Shown here: positions 26,278-34,971 of the stretch, one piece after another
How the letters are laid out: every line of letters starts with the position of its first letter
How positions within the stretch are numbered: position 1 is the first letter of the stretch
From: Herbiconiux ginsengi
GTDB taxonomy: Bacteria > Actinomycetota > Actinomycetes > Actinomycetales > Microbacteriaceae
Length of the DNA: 64,000 bases
Assembly: GCF_900107435.1 (NCBI RefSeq)
Contig: NZ_FNPZ01000003.1
Span: 186,001-250,000, forward strand
Direction: 5' to 3'
Translations under genes and position numbers: made by a program
Notes under the pieces: model-generated
The model's input: the letters and a program-made list of their open reading frames with translations, nothing else
What the model was told of the DNA's origin: nothing
Databases searched by the model: none

Positions 26278-27870
26278 TCAGTCGAAGCCGACGACCTCGT
26301 CGCCCCAGGCGTCGCGGATCGCGGCATCCGGATCGTCGACGATCGTCTCGCCGTGATCGACCACGAGGGTCGACCGGGTCGTCTCGTCGTAGAGAAGCCA
26401 CGCGGGAGCGTCATCCGGCTCGGGCGTGCCCGCCGCGGCATCCGGATCTCCGGCGGTGGCGAACGCGATCCAGCGCCGTTGCAGCGCGGCCGACACCCGG
26501 CGGGCCTCAGCCAGGCCGCCGAGGTCGAAGCTGAAGTCCTTCTTCGCGATCTTCAGGTTGCCGAAGATGTAGGCGAGTTCCGCGCCGTGCGTCGCGCCGA
26601 TGCCGAGCAGCTTCAGGAGCGGCGGCGAGTGGTCGAAGCGGTACATGCGGGTGGGGGCCACCCGGCTGTGCGCGGCGGCCAGCCAGATCGACGGCATCCG
26701 GAACCCGGCGTCGCGGGAGATATCGGCCGGGGTCTGGTGGCGCGGGAAGTGCGGGTAGGCGCTCTCGATGCGGGCCTCGGCGCCCGCGAGGTCGGGGCGT
26801 TCGGCCGCGATCTCCTCGAACATCGCCTGCACGCTCGCCGAGGTGATCGGCATGAGCGGCGACTTCATCAGCTTGAACAGCGACGCCTCGTCGCGGTTCG
26901 TACCGATGATGAGCGGCACGGCGAGCTGGGCGCCGGCGCGGTAGGCGTCGAGCGGGTGCACCGGCACGACGTCGCCGTCGACCACCGGCGCGAGGGCGAG
27001 CGTGCCGGGCGTCTCGGCAGAGACGGCGCCGACCAGGTCGAACGCGGCCTGGTTGAGCGTGGCGACGGGGAGCTCGAGCAGACGCTCCGGTTCGTGTTCC
27101 GGCACTCCGGCCAGGGCGAGGAATCGCCGGGCGACGTGGGCGGCACGTTCCGCCGAATAGACCGAGGTGGCGGGCGAGCTCTCGGCGATCGCGCGGTGCA
27201 CGAGACCTTCGGCCGCGGGTGACGTCAGCAGTGTGGTGACGCATCCGGCGCCCGCCGACTCGCCGAAGAGGGTGACGTTGCCGGGGTCGCCGCCGAAGGC
27301 CGCGATGTTCTGCTGCACCCAGCGGAGGGCGGCCAGGATGTCGCGGAGGCCGAGGTTGGTGTCGAAGGGCACCTCGGCGCTCCCGAGCGACGAGAAGTCG
27401 AGAAAGCCCAGGGCGCCGAGGCGGTAGTTCACACCCACATAGACGACGTCGCCACGGCTCACGAGGTGGGTGCCGTCGAAGAGCGGCTGGGCGCTGGAGC
27501 CGGCGAAGTACGCGCCGCCGTGGATCCACACCATGACCGGCTTCAGCGATTCGTCGTCGTCTTCGCCGGTGACGGCCGGGGCCAGCACGTTGAGGGTGAG
27601 GCAGTCCTCCGACTGGGTCACGCCCTCCGGGAGCGAGATCGCCTTGTTCTCGTGCTGCGGCGCCGCGTGGCCGTAGTCGATCGTGTCGCGCACGCCCGTC
27701 CAAGGCTCCGGCGGGCGAGGGCTGCGCAGGCGCAGGGAGCCGACCGGCGGTGCCGCATACGGGATGCCGCGCCAGCTGCGGAGGCCTTCTCGGAGGGTGC
27801 CGCGCACGGCTCCGGATGCGGTTGCGACGACGAGCGGGTCGACGTCCAGGTCGACGGGCAGTGCGGGCAT
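26278..27870 (-). CDS. Type B carboxylesterase (para-nitrobenzyl esterase family)
   Basis: Alpha/beta hydrolase of 530 residues, normal for the family. The nucleophile Ser205 lies in GESAGA, the oxyanion hole in WIHGGAYFAG, the acidic residue in TNRDEAS, and the catalytic His in ATHGAELAYIFG. EDCLTLNV is the second family signature. There is no signal peptide, so it should be cytoplasmic and act on ester substrates of unknown identity. It stands alone, divergent from the methyltransferase gene. Confidence 0.93.
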   Translation of the reverse strand: MPALPVDLDVDPLVVATASGAVRGTLREGLRSWRGIPYAAPPVGSLRLRSPRPPEPWTGVRDTIDYGHAAPQHENKAISLPEGVTQSEDCLTLNVLAPAVTGEDDDESLKPVMVWIHGGAYFAGSSAQPLFDGTHLVSRGDVVYVGVNYRLGALGFLDFSSLGSAEVPFDTNLGLRDILAALRWVQQNIAAFGGDPGNVTLFGESAGAGCVTTLLTSPAAEGLVHRAIAESSPATSVYSAERAAHVARRFLALAGVPEHEPERLLELPVATLNQAAFDLVGAVSAETPGTLALAPVVDGDVVPVHPLDAYRAGAQLAVPLIIGTNRDEASLFKLMKSPLMPITSASVQAMFEEIAAERPDLAGAEARIESAYPHFPRHQTPADISRDAGFRMPSIWLAAAHSRVAPTRMYRFDHSPPLLKLLGIGATHGAELAYIFGNLKIAKKDFSFDLGGLAEARRVSAALQRRWIAFATAGDPDAAAGTPEPDDAPAWLLYDETTRSTLVVDHGETIVDDPDAAIRDAWGDEVVGFD

Positions 27871-27929
27871 GAGGCCACTGTAGCGATCCGGGCGTCCGGG
27901 GTGCCTCTCCGAGCGGGTTGAATGGTCGG

Positions 27930-29498
27930 GTGGACCACGAATCGATCGACCTCCTGCGCGAGGATCTCACCGCCGCCCGCTACCGGGTCGACGTGCTCGA
28001 CGCTATCTGGGGCGAGCAGGCGGGATCCGCTCTGTTCCGGGGGCGGCGGTTGCCGGCGGAGCGGGCGCTCGAGCGGCTCCGCGCATCCGGCGACCCGCTG
28101 CCGCCGGCCGCGACGCTCGCGGCGCTGTTCGTGCTGGGCGACACCGTGCCGGCCGAGGAGGTGGCGGCGGCGTTGCCGCGACTCGGGGTGGCGGGGGCGA
28201 GCGCACTCGGGTTGCTGGGGCGCGCATCCGGTGAATCCGGGTGGAGCGCGCTGCTCGACCTGCGCCCCTACAGCTTCGTCGACGCGCTCGGGGCGGGCAG
28301 CTGGTGGGTGGTCTCCGACCTCGGCGAGGCGGTGCTCGGGCGGGCGCTCGACGAAGACCACGTGCTCGGCATCGGCGGCGCCTCGAACACGCTGAGCGGG
28401 CTGATGATCCCGACGCCGGCCGACTCGGTGCTCGACCTCGGCACCGGATGCGGCATCCAGGCAATGCACGCTGCCCGCCACGCCCGGCGCGTGGTGGCCA
28501 CCGACATCTCACGGCGCGCCCTCTCGCTGGCGGCCATGAACGCTCGGCTGAACTGCATCGACTCGATCGAGTTCCGGCACGGCAGCCTGTTCGAACCCGT
28601 GCGGGGCGAACGCTTCGACCGGATCGTCTCGAATCCGCCGTTCGTCATCACTCCACGGGTGGAGGGTGTGCCGCAGTACGAATACCGCGACGGCGGGATG
28701 GTGGGCGACGCCCTCGTGGAGCAGGTGGTGCGACAGGCGGGGGAGCACCTCACCCCGGGCGGGATCGCGCAACTGCTCGGCAACTGGGAGTACCGTGCGG
28801 GGCCGGACGCTTCCGGGATGCTCGACGGCCTCGAACGCGTGCGGAGGTGGGTGTCGGGTGACGCCGGGCCGCAGCTCGACGCCTGGGTGATCGAGCGGGA
28901 GCGGCAGGATGCGCCGACCTACGCGGAGACCTGGATCCGCGACGGCGGCACGCGCCCCGGCACGCCCGGATTCGACCCGCTGTACGGAGCGTGGCTCGAC
29001 GACTTCGAGGAGCGCGGGGTGCGTGAGGTGGGGTTCGGCTACGTGCTGCTGCGGCGGCCCGCGCTCACGGGCGCGCCGACTCTCGCGCGCTACGAGCGGG
29101 TCGACTCGGCCGTCGGCTCGAACCCGATCGGGCTCGGCGACCACCTCGCGGCGTGCCTGGCGGGTCACGACTGGGCGGCGCGCCGCGACGACGCGGCGCT
29201 GCTGCGCGAGACGCTCGTCTACGCATCCGACGTCACCGAGGAACGGCACTACTGGCCCGGGCACGACGATCCTGTCGTGATGACCCTGCGCCAGGGCGGC
29301 GGCTTCGCGCGCTCGGTGCCGCTCGACACGGGCCTCGCGGCGTTCGTGGGCGCGTGCGACGGCGATCTCTCGGTCGGGGCGATCATCGGGGCGATCGCCT
29401 CGCTCCTCGGGGTGTCGGAGGAGGCGCTCCGCGCCGACCTCCTCCCGGCCATCCGCGCCCTCCTGGCCGACGTGTTCCTCCGCTCCGCCGCCCCCTGA
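27930..29498 (+). CDS. Class I SAM-dependent methyltransferase with NPPF motif (actinobacterial family)
   Basis: Protein of 522 residues from the GTG start; an in-frame TTG at 27918 would add four. An N-terminal helical domain of about 150 residues is followed by a Rossmann methyltransferase domain with the SAM motif DLGTGCGIQ and the N-methylation signature IVSNPPF, as in HemK/RsmC-type enzymes that modify glutamine or guanine/adenine amino groups. A C-terminal domain of about 180 residues has no catalytic motif I recognise. This three-part layout is typical of an actinobacterial family of unknown target; rRNA, protein or small-molecule methylation are all possible. Confidence 0.78.
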   Translation: MDHESIDLLREDLTAARYRVDVLDAIWGEQAGSALFRGRRLPAERALERLRASGDPLPPAATLAALFVLGDTVPAEEVAAALPRLGVAGASALGLLGRASGESGWSALLDLRPYSFVDALGAGSWWVVSDLGEAVLGRALDEDHVLGIGGASNTLSGLMIPTPADSVLDLGTGCGIQAMHAARHARRVVATDISRRALSLAAMNARLNCIDSIEFRHGSLFEPVRGERFDRIVSNPPFVITPRVEGVPQYEYRDGGMVGDALVEQVVRQAGEHLTPGGIAQLLGNWEYRAGPDASGMLDGLERVRRWVSGDAGPQLDAWVIERERQDAPTYAETWIRDGGTRPGTPGFDPLYGAWLDDFEERGVREVGFGYVLLRRPALTGAPTLARYERVDSAVGSNPIGLGDHLAACLAGHDWAARRDDAALLRETLVYASDVTEERHYWPGHDDPVVMTLRQGGGFARSVPLDTGLAAFVGACDGDLSVGAIIGAIASLLGVSEEALRADLLPAIRALLADVFLRSAAP

Positions 29499-29515
29499 TC
29501 CGTCCCGTCCTCCTT

Positions 29516-29579
29516 TTCGGGAGGAGCTGGGTGTTACCTCCCCCGTTTTCGGCCTCGGTTTCGTCCACGTCCTCCCGAA
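29516..29579. repeat. 64-bp palindrome-ended repeat, copy A
   Basis: Begins TTCGGGAGGA and ends TCCTCCCGAA, a perfect 10-bp inverted terminal repeat. The interior shares TTCGGCCTCGGTT with copy C (40311-40374). It lies between the methyltransferase and the AbiEi/DUF559-type gene. Exactly the same length and ends recur in copies B and C. Confidence 0.85.
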
Positions 29580-29649
29580 TCGAGACGTTTCTCCACAGAT
29601 CTCTCGAGGTCGTCCCACCGGGCGTCGGCACCGGGCACGCTGGTGCCCC

Positions 29650-30540
29650 ATGGACATCCTCGAATTCACGGCGCGCAACGGCGGCGTCGTCAGTCTCCGT
29701 CACCTTCATGCTGCAGGTTTCAGCTCGCCCGATGTGTCGCGCACCGTCAGCCGCGGCAGCCTGCACCGTGTGGTGCGCGGCTGGGTCGCCGTCGACGGGG
29801 CACCGCCGCTCGCGCTCAGGGCGATCCGCGCCGGCGGGCGGGTGTCCTGCCTCGACGTGCTTCGCGCCCACCGCATCTGGAGCGTCAACGACCGGTTGCC
29901 GCACGTGCGGGTGGGCCGGCACTCCGGGCACTCCCCGTCGGCCGCCGACGGTCGACGATCGAAGACGCCGATCGTCGTGCACCGCTCTCTCCGGAGTCAG
30001 CCACTCGGCGATCGCGCCGTCGATCCGCTCCCTGTAGCGCTCGCACATGCCGTGCTGTGCCAACCCTGGATGGACGCCGTCGCCTCGCTCGATTCCGCGA
30101 TGAATAGGGGGTACCTCTCGTTCGTGCAGGTGGCCGAGCTTCTCGACCCGCTGCCGGCCTCGAGTCGACGGTTGCTCGATCTCATCGATCCGACCTGTGA
30201 GTCCGGCCTCGAGACCAAGGCGCGATTGAGCCTCAAGGCGGTGAACATCCCGTACCGAACGCAAGTCGAGATCCCGATGGCGGGGCGCGTCGACATCCTC
30301 ATCGGCGACCGGCTGGTGCTCGAACTGGACGGGTGGGAATGGCACTCGGACAAGGTCGACTTCGAGAGGGACAGGCGCAAAGATCTGGCCCTCCATAGCC
30401 TTCAATATCAGGTTCTGCGTCTGAGTCACGCACAGGTTTCCTCTGGCTGGTCGGAGGCTCTGGGCGTGATCAGGGCGAAGGTCTCGCGCGGGGAACATCG
30501 CTGGTCGGAACGGCAGCGGCGCACGCGTTTCGCGGTATGA
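29650..30540 (+). CDS. AbiEi-like winged helix plus DUF559-type endonuclease-fold protein
   Basis: Protein of 296 residues. The N-terminus (about 1-60) is a small winged helix like the AbiEi antitoxin domain (NGGVVSLRHLHAAGFSSPDV). The C-terminus has the DUF559/Vsr-like PD-(D/E)XK core: RVDILIGDRLVLELDG, then HSDKVDFERDRRKDL and YQVLRLS. Asp (VDI), Glu-x-Asp (ELDG) and the following basic helix are where the active site of this fold lies. Actinobacterial genomes hold many copies with unknown function; phage defence or repair is speculative. There is no toxin partner beside it. It is bracketed by two 64-bp palindromic repeats. Confidence 0.72.
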   Translation: MDILEFTARNGGVVSLRHLHAAGFSSPDVSRTVSRGSLHRVVRGWVAVDGAPPLALRAIRAGGRVSCLDVLRAHRIWSVNDRLPHVRVGRHSGHSPSAADGRRSKTPIVVHRSLRSQPLGDRAVDPLPVALAHAVLCQPWMDAVASLDSAMNRGYLSFVQVAELLDPLPASSRRLLDLIDPTCESGLETKARLSLKAVNIPYRTQVEIPMAGRVDILIGDRLVLELDGWEWHSDKVDFERDRRKDLALHSLQYQVLRLSHAQVSSGWSEALGVIRAKVSRGEHRWSERQRRTRFAV

Positions 30541-30546
30541 CGACGA

Positions 30547-30610
30547 TTCGGGAGGAGGAGCGCGCGACCGACGCCGTTTTCGGGGGAGGTTGCGCTCTCC
30601 TCCTCCCGAA
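30547..30610. repeat. 64-bp palindrome-ended repeat, copy B
   Basis: Starts 6 bases after the stop codon of the AbiEi/DUF559-type gene. It has the same 10-bp terminal inverted repeat as copies A and C, and the ends extend inward as GGAGGAGGAG and CTCCTCCTCC, so it can form a long hairpin and may act as terminator for the gene. Confidence 0.85.
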
Positions 30611-30669
30611 ACGGCGGAGCAGGGTGTGGAGGACAGGAGTGGGGGATGTCGCCGAGCGAGGCGCGACTT

Positions 30670-30675
30670 TAGAGT
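30670..30675 (+). promoter_or_regulatory. -10 box for the FAD-dependent oxidoreductase, probably leaderless
   Basis: TAGAGT ends 6 bases before the ATG at 30682. There is no ribosome binding site. Confidence 0.5.
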
Positions 30676-30681
30676 GAGGGC

Positions 30682-31917
30682 ATGGCGAATCGCGTAGTGG
30701 AGACCGACGTCTGCATCGTGGGCGGCGGACCCGCCGGCATCATGCTCGGCTACCTGCTGGGGCGCATCGGGGTCGACGTCGTGGTGCTCGAGAAGCACGC
30801 CGACTTCTTCCGCGACTTCCGGGGCGACACCATCCACCCCTCCACCCTCGGGCTGCTCGGGCAGCTCGGCCTCCGCGAGGAGTTCCTCGAACTGCCGCAC
30901 AGCGAGGTGCACACGCTCGACTTCGTGGTGAACGGCGTGCGCATCCACGCCGTCGACTTCGGCAAGCTGCCCGCGCCGAACGACTTCCTCACCTTCATGC
31001 CGCAGTGGGACTTCCTGAACTTCCTCGCCGGCAAAGCCCAGGAGTTCCCCTCCTTCCGTCTGCTGATGAACACGAACGCCACGGGCGTGCGACGCGCCGG
31101 CTCCGCGGTGACCGGCGTGACGGCGACGGATGCGGAGGGCGAGCTCGAAGTGGTCGCCCGGCTCACCGTCGCCGCCGACGGACGTGGCTCGACCGTGCGG
31201 GCCGCCACGGGGCTCGAACCCCGCGAGTTCGGCGTGGGCATCGACGTGCTCTGGTTCGAACTGCCGAAGCCTCCCGTCTCGCCTCCGTCGACCCTCGCCT
31301 ACGTCGACCGCAACGCCCTGGTGCTCACGATCGACCGCCGCGACCACCTCCAGGCCGGCTCGGTCATCCCCAAGGGCCGCTTCGTCGAGGTGCAGGCCGG
31401 CGGGCTGGAGGCCTTCCGGGAGTCGCTCGCGAGCACGGCGAAGCCGCTGCGCCCCGTGGTCGACACCCTCACCGACTGGGACCAGGTGAAGCTCCTCACC
31501 GTGCAGGTCGCCCGCCTCGAGTCGTGGCACCGCCCCGGCCTCCTCTGCATCGGCGACGCCGCGCACGCCATGTCGCCCGCCTTCGGCGTGGGCGTGAACT
31601 ACGCGATCCAGGATGCGGTCGCCACCGCCAACCGGCTGGCCGAACCGCTGCTGGGCGACGGCGTGAGCGAGCGCGATCTGGCGGCCATCGAGCGCCGTCG
31701 GCTGCCTCCGGTGCGAGCCATGCAAGCCCTCCAGTTGCGTCTGCACAGCGCCATCGGCAAGCCGCAGTCGAAGCCTCTGCTCTCGAACCCCCCGACCCCG
31801 GCGCAGCGAGCGGCCCTCAACATCGTGGTGCCCACGATCCGGGCCATCGCCCCGCGCCTGATCGGGCGCGGCTTCCGGCCCGAGACCATCAGCGACGTCG
31901 TGGTGGGAGCACAGTGA
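30682..31917 (+). CDS. FAD-dependent oxidoreductase / monooxygenase (UbiH-PHBH type)
   Basis: Protein of 411 residues with the group A flavoprotein monooxygenase motifs: GGGPAGIMLG dinucleotide-binding loop near residue 14, the AADGRGSTVR motif in the middle, and GDAAHAMSPAFGVG near residue 290 that contacts the ribityl chain. It probably hydroxylates or oxidises an aromatic or similar small molecule using NAD(P)H and O2. No neighbouring pathway gene identifies the substrate. The ATG lacks a ribosome binding site and follows a TAGAGT box by 6 bases. Confidence 0.88.
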   Translation: MANRVVETDVCIVGGGPAGIMLGYLLGRIGVDVVVLEKHADFFRDFRGDTIHPSTLGLLGQLGLREEFLELPHSEVHTLDFVVNGVRIHAVDFGKLPAPNDFLTFMPQWDFLNFLAGKAQEFPSFRLLMNTNATGVRRAGSAVTGVTATDAEGELEVVARLTVAADGRGSTVRAATGLEPREFGVGIDVLWFELPKPPVSPPSTLAYVDRNALVLTIDRRDHLQAGSVIPKGRFVEVQAGGLEAFRESLASTAKPLRPVVDTLTDWDQVKLLTVQVARLESWHRPGLLCIGDAAHAMSPAFGVGVNYAIQDAVATANRLAEPLLGDGVSERDLAAIERRRLPPVRAMQALQLRLHSAIGKPQSKPLLSNPPTPAQRAALNIVVPTIRAIAPRLIGRGFRPETISDVVVGAQ

Positions 31918-31991
31918 TTCCTCAGTCGCTCGCGGGAGACTGAATACCAGCGACGGCGCATCCGGCGCCCGCTGAGAACGGAGCGATCACC

Positions 31992-32714
31992 ATGGGATTC
32001 CTCGACCGCCTCCTGGGCCGAGAAGAACCGCAGCAGTCCGCCCCCTATCCGCCGCAGGCGCCGGCCGGCCAGAGCTACCCGCCGCCCGCGCCCGCTGCGG
32101 CACCTGCCCGCACCGACGACGAGATCGCCGTCGAGCGCTACCGCTACCTCCTGCGCACCGCGCCTCCCGAGACCATCGAGCAGGTGCACGAGGAGGCCTT
32201 CACCAAGTTGACGCCCGAGCAGCGGCGCATCCTCTTCACCCAGCTCAGCGAGAACGCCCCCGCCGGCGAGCAGCCGCGCGGCGACGACCCGCGCTCCCTC
32301 GCGCAGGCGGCGACCCGATCCGAGATCCGGCAGCCCGGCACCCTGGAGCGCTCGTTCAACGGCGCGAACCGCGGCGGCAACGGCGGCATGGGCTTCGGCA
32401 GCATGGTGGCGAGCTCCTTGCTCGGCACCGTCGCCGGCTACGTCATCGGGTCGGCGCTCGTCAGCGCCTTCCTCCCGAACCCGGGAGCCGACCAGGCCGC
32501 GGGCGACGCCGGAAACGATGGCGCCGACGGCAGCGGCGACGGCTCCAACGACTCCGGAGACAGCGGCGGCCCGGATGCCGGCGGCGACGCCGGCGCGGCG
32601 TCCGACGGCGGAGTCACGGCCGACAGCGGCGGCGGCGATTGGTCGGGCGGATCGGGCGACTTCGGCGGCGGAGACTTCGGCGGGGGCGATTTCGGCGGCG
32701 GCTTCGACTTCTGA
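31992..32714 (+). CDS. Hypothetical protein with Pro-rich and Gly/Asp-rich low-complexity regions
   Basis: Protein of 240 residues that I do not recognise. Residues 1-12 (MGFLDRLLGREE) form a short amphipathic start, 13-40 are Pro/Ala/Gln-rich, and 41-95 form a charged helical domain (RYRYLLRTAPPETIEQVHEE). A single hydrophobic segment lies near 138-162 (SMVASSLLGTVAGYVIGSAL). The rest is a Gly/Asp/Ser-rich tail ending in repeats of GGGDF. The layout suggests a membrane-associated protein with a flexible tail. Two small genes follow, but no operon role is evident. Confidence 0.7.
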   Translation: MGFLDRLLGREEPQQSAPYPPQAPAGQSYPPPAPAAAPARTDDEIAVERYRYLLRTAPPETIEQVHEEAFTKLTPEQRRILFTQLSENAPAGEQPRGDDPRSLAQAATRSEIRQPGTLERSFNGANRGGNGGMGFGSMVASSLLGTVAGYVIGSALVSAFLPNPGADQAAGDAGNDGADGSGDGSNDSGDSGGPDAGGDAGAASDGGVTADSGGGDWSGGSGDFGGGDFGGGDFGGGFDF

Positions 32715-32730
32715 TGCGCCGCCGAGTCGG

Positions 32731-32736
32731 TAGAGT
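32731..32736 (+). promoter_or_regulatory. -10 box for the 69-residue protein, probably leaderless
   Basis: TAGAGT ends 8 bases before the ATG at 32745, without a ribosome binding site. Confidence 0.45.
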
Positions 32737-32744
32737 CTGACGTT

Positions 32745-32954
32745 ATGACAGACCTGCGCATCGTCGAGCACGAGCAAGACGACACCGTCACCTACTACGT
32801 CACGACCGACCTCAACCCCGACGACTTCCCGGGTGCGCCCTCGCTCGGCCCGTTCGACACACGGGCCGAGGCCGAGCAGGCTCTGAAGGACTGGGACCAG
32901 GAGCTCCTCGACGACGCGACCCCTGACGACGACGCGGCTCCCGCGACGGCCTAG
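32745..32954 (+). CDS. Small conserved-type hypothetical protein
   Basis: Acidic protein of 69 residues. It is predicted to be a compact alpha/beta domain (RIVEHEQDDTVTYYVTTDL, then FDTRAEAEQALKDWDQELL) with a disordered Asp/Ala tail. The codon pattern fits the genome, and a TAGAGT box lies 8 bases upstream. Function unknown. Confidence 0.7.
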   Translation: MTDLRIVEHEQDDTVTYYVTTDLNPDDFPGAPSLGPFDTRAEAEQALKDWDQELLDDATPDDDAAPATA

Positions 32955-32993
32955 CCCGAGCAGCCCCCGGCGGCGCGCCGGCGTCCTGGCACG

Positions 32994-33146
32994 CTAGGCG
33001 TTCTGCAGCACGATGACGACCGAGATGGCGCCGATGCTGAGGGCGACGAGACCGGCGATCACGATCCAGGCGAGCATGCGCGCATGGCCGAGCCGGCCGA
33101 TGAAGCCGGACGGGCGGTTGTCGTACTCGTCGTCGTCGTTGCTCAT
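32994..33146 (-). CDS. Small single-pass membrane protein
   Basis: Protein of 50 residues: an acidic N-terminus (MSNDDDEYDNRPSGFIGRLG) and one hydrophobic segment (about residues 24-48) ending VVIVLQNA. The ATG at 33146 is preferred because upstream codons in frame show no coding character. It is divergent from the acyl-CoA ligase gene with 59 bases between. Function unknown. Confidence 0.65.
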   Translation of the reverse strand: MSNDDDEYDNRPSGFIGRLGHARMLAWIVIAGLVALSIGAISVVIVLQNA

Positions 33147-33205
33147 GTGACGACGATACCGGGTAGCGTGAGTATCGGCCCAGCCCGTCGACACCGAAGA
33201 AGGCG

Positions 33206-34885
33206 ATGAACGCATACGAGAGCCGACCGTGGCTGAAAAGTTATTCCCCTGAGCTCTCCCCGACCATCGATCCCGTCGAGTACGGCTCCATCGGCGAACT
33301 GATCCACGAGGTCTGCCACAAGTACGCCGATCGTCCGGCGTTCTCGAACCTCGGCACGGTGCTCTCCTTCCGGCAGATCGACGCCCTCTCCGACCGCTTC
33401 GCCGCCTTCCTCGTCGGCGAACTCGGGCTCGCCAAGGGCGATCGCATCGTGCTGCAGATGCCGAACCTGCTGCAGTATCCGGTAGCCGTCTTCGGCGCTC
33501 TGAAGGCGGGCCTGGTCGTGGTGAACGCCAACCCGCTCTACACGGCGCACGAGATGAAGAAGGTGTTCGTCGACTCGGGCGCCGTGGCGATCGTCGTGCT
33601 GCAGAACTTCGCCGACAAGCTCGAGAAGATCCTCGGCGAGACGTCGATCGAGCACATCGTGCTGACGGATGTCGGCGACCTCCTGCCCCCGGCCAAGCGC
33701 ATCCTCACGAACTTCGTCGTGAAGCACGTGCAGAAGATCGTGCCGAAGCACGGCCTCACCGGCACGATCGGGTTCCGCGAGGCGCTCGAGAAGGGGGCGA
33801 AGCACGCCTCCGTCTCCCTCCCCGAGGTGACCCGGGGCGACACGGCGCTGCTGCAGTACACCGGCGGCACCACCGGCGGCACGAAGGCCGCCATCGTGAC
33901 CCACCTCAACCTGATGTCGAACCAGGCGCAGATGCTCGCCCCGATGCGGCTGCGGCTCGACGAGGGCGCCGAGACCGTGATCGCGGCCCTGCCGATGTAC
34001 CACATCTTCTGCCTCACGGTGAACTGCCTGGCCTTCTTCAACTTCGGCGCGCACAACGTGCTGATCACGAATCCGCGCGACACCGCGGGACTCACCAAGA
34101 CGATCGCCACGACCAAGCCGAGCGTGCTCATCCTGGTGAGCACCCTCGCGGCCTCGCTCCTCGATCGCGACGACTTCAAGGCGCTCGACTTCTCGGGCGT
34201 GAAGCTGACGGTCGCGGGCGGAATGGCCCTGCGCGGGTCGACGGCCGCGGCGTGGAAGGACGCGACCGGAAACGACGTGCTCGAGGGCTACGGTCTCACC
34301 GAGGCCTCGCCCGTGGTCGCCGTGAACCCCACCTGGATGCCGCCCCGGGTCGGCACCATCGGTCTGCCGCTGCCCTCGACCGACATCGAGATGCGCGACG
34401 ACGACGGCAACGTCGTTCCGCTCGGCGAGGCCGGCGAGATGTGCGTGCGCGGTCCGCAGGTGATGTCGGGGTACTGGAACCAGCCCGAGGCCACCGCCGA
34501 CGTGCTGAAGGGGGAGTGGCTGCTCACCGGCGACATCGCCTCGATGTCCGACGACGGCTACATCACCATCGTCGACCGCAAGAAAGACCTGATCGTGGTC
34601 TCCGGGTTCAACGTCTACCCGAGCGAGGTCGAAGAGGTCGCGATGGCGTATCCGAAGGTCAAAGACGCCGGTGTGATCGGGGTGCCCGACGAGCACTCCG
34701 GCGAAGCGGTGGTGCTCTTCGTGGTGAAGGCCGACGACTCGCTCACCGAAGACGAGCTGCGCAGCTACCTCAAGGGTGAACTGGCCGGCTACAAACGGCC
34801 CAAACGCATCCTCTTCCGTGCCGACCTGCCGAAGTCGAACGTGGGCAAGGTGCTCCGCCGCGAGCTCAGGGAGTTGCTGGACTGA
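33206..34885 (+). CDS. Long-chain fatty acid-CoA ligase
   Basis: ANL-superfamily adenylating enzyme of 559 residues. Motif A3 reads YTGGTTGGTK, A5 is GYGLTEASP, A7/A8 are GDIASMSDDGYITIVDRKKD and SGFNVYPSEVEE, and the catalytic Lys is in SNVGKVLRREL. It activates fatty acids to acyl-CoA for beta-oxidation or lipid synthesis. The presence of the glyoxylate shunt and an acyl-CoA dehydrogenase in the same window fits growth on fatty acids, but they are not one operon. Confidence 0.93.
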   Translation: MNAYESRPWLKSYSPELSPTIDPVEYGSIGELIHEVCHKYADRPAFSNLGTVLSFRQIDALSDRFAAFLVGELGLAKGDRIVLQMPNLLQYPVAVFGALKAGLVVVNANPLYTAHEMKKVFVDSGAVAIVVLQNFADKLEKILGETSIEHIVLTDVGDLLPPAKRILTNFVVKHVQKIVPKHGLTGTIGFREALEKGAKHASVSLPEVTRGDTALLQYTGGTTGGTKAAIVTHLNLMSNQAQMLAPMRLRLDEGAETVIAALPMYHIFCLTVNCLAFFNFGAHNVLITNPRDTAGLTKTIATTKPSVLILVSTLAASLLDRDDFKALDFSGVKLTVAGGMALRGSTAAAWKDATGNDVLEGYGLTEASPVVAVNPTWMPPRVGTIGLPLPSTDIEMRDDDGNVVPLGEAGEMCVRGPQVMSGYWNQPEATADVLKGEWLLTGDIASMSDDGYITIVDRKKDLIVVSGFNVYPSEVEEVAMAYPKVKDAGVIGVPDEHSGEAVVLFVVKADDSLTEDELRSYLKGELAGYKRPKRILFRADLPKSNVGKVLRRELRELLD

Positions 34886-34892
34886 ATCGATG

Positions 34893-34971
34893 CTGCGCCG
34901 CCGCTTCTGCGGCGCAGGGGACATGATCGCGTGAGGTCGCTCACGCGGCCTCGCGCTCACCCTGGGTCGTC
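34893..34971. repeat. Dispersed GC-rich repeat, copy 1 (supplies the ltrA stop codon)
   Basis: A 9-bp hairpin CTGCGCCGC/GCGGCGCAG (34893-34917) is followed by GACATGATCGCGTGAGGTCG and CTCACCCTGGGTCGTC. The same order and nearly the same bases occur at 47361-47439 and, on the other strand, at 63036-63097. The minus-strand ltrA frame ends inside it, with residues TTQGEREAA and the TGA coded by the repeat. Confidence 0.8.
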
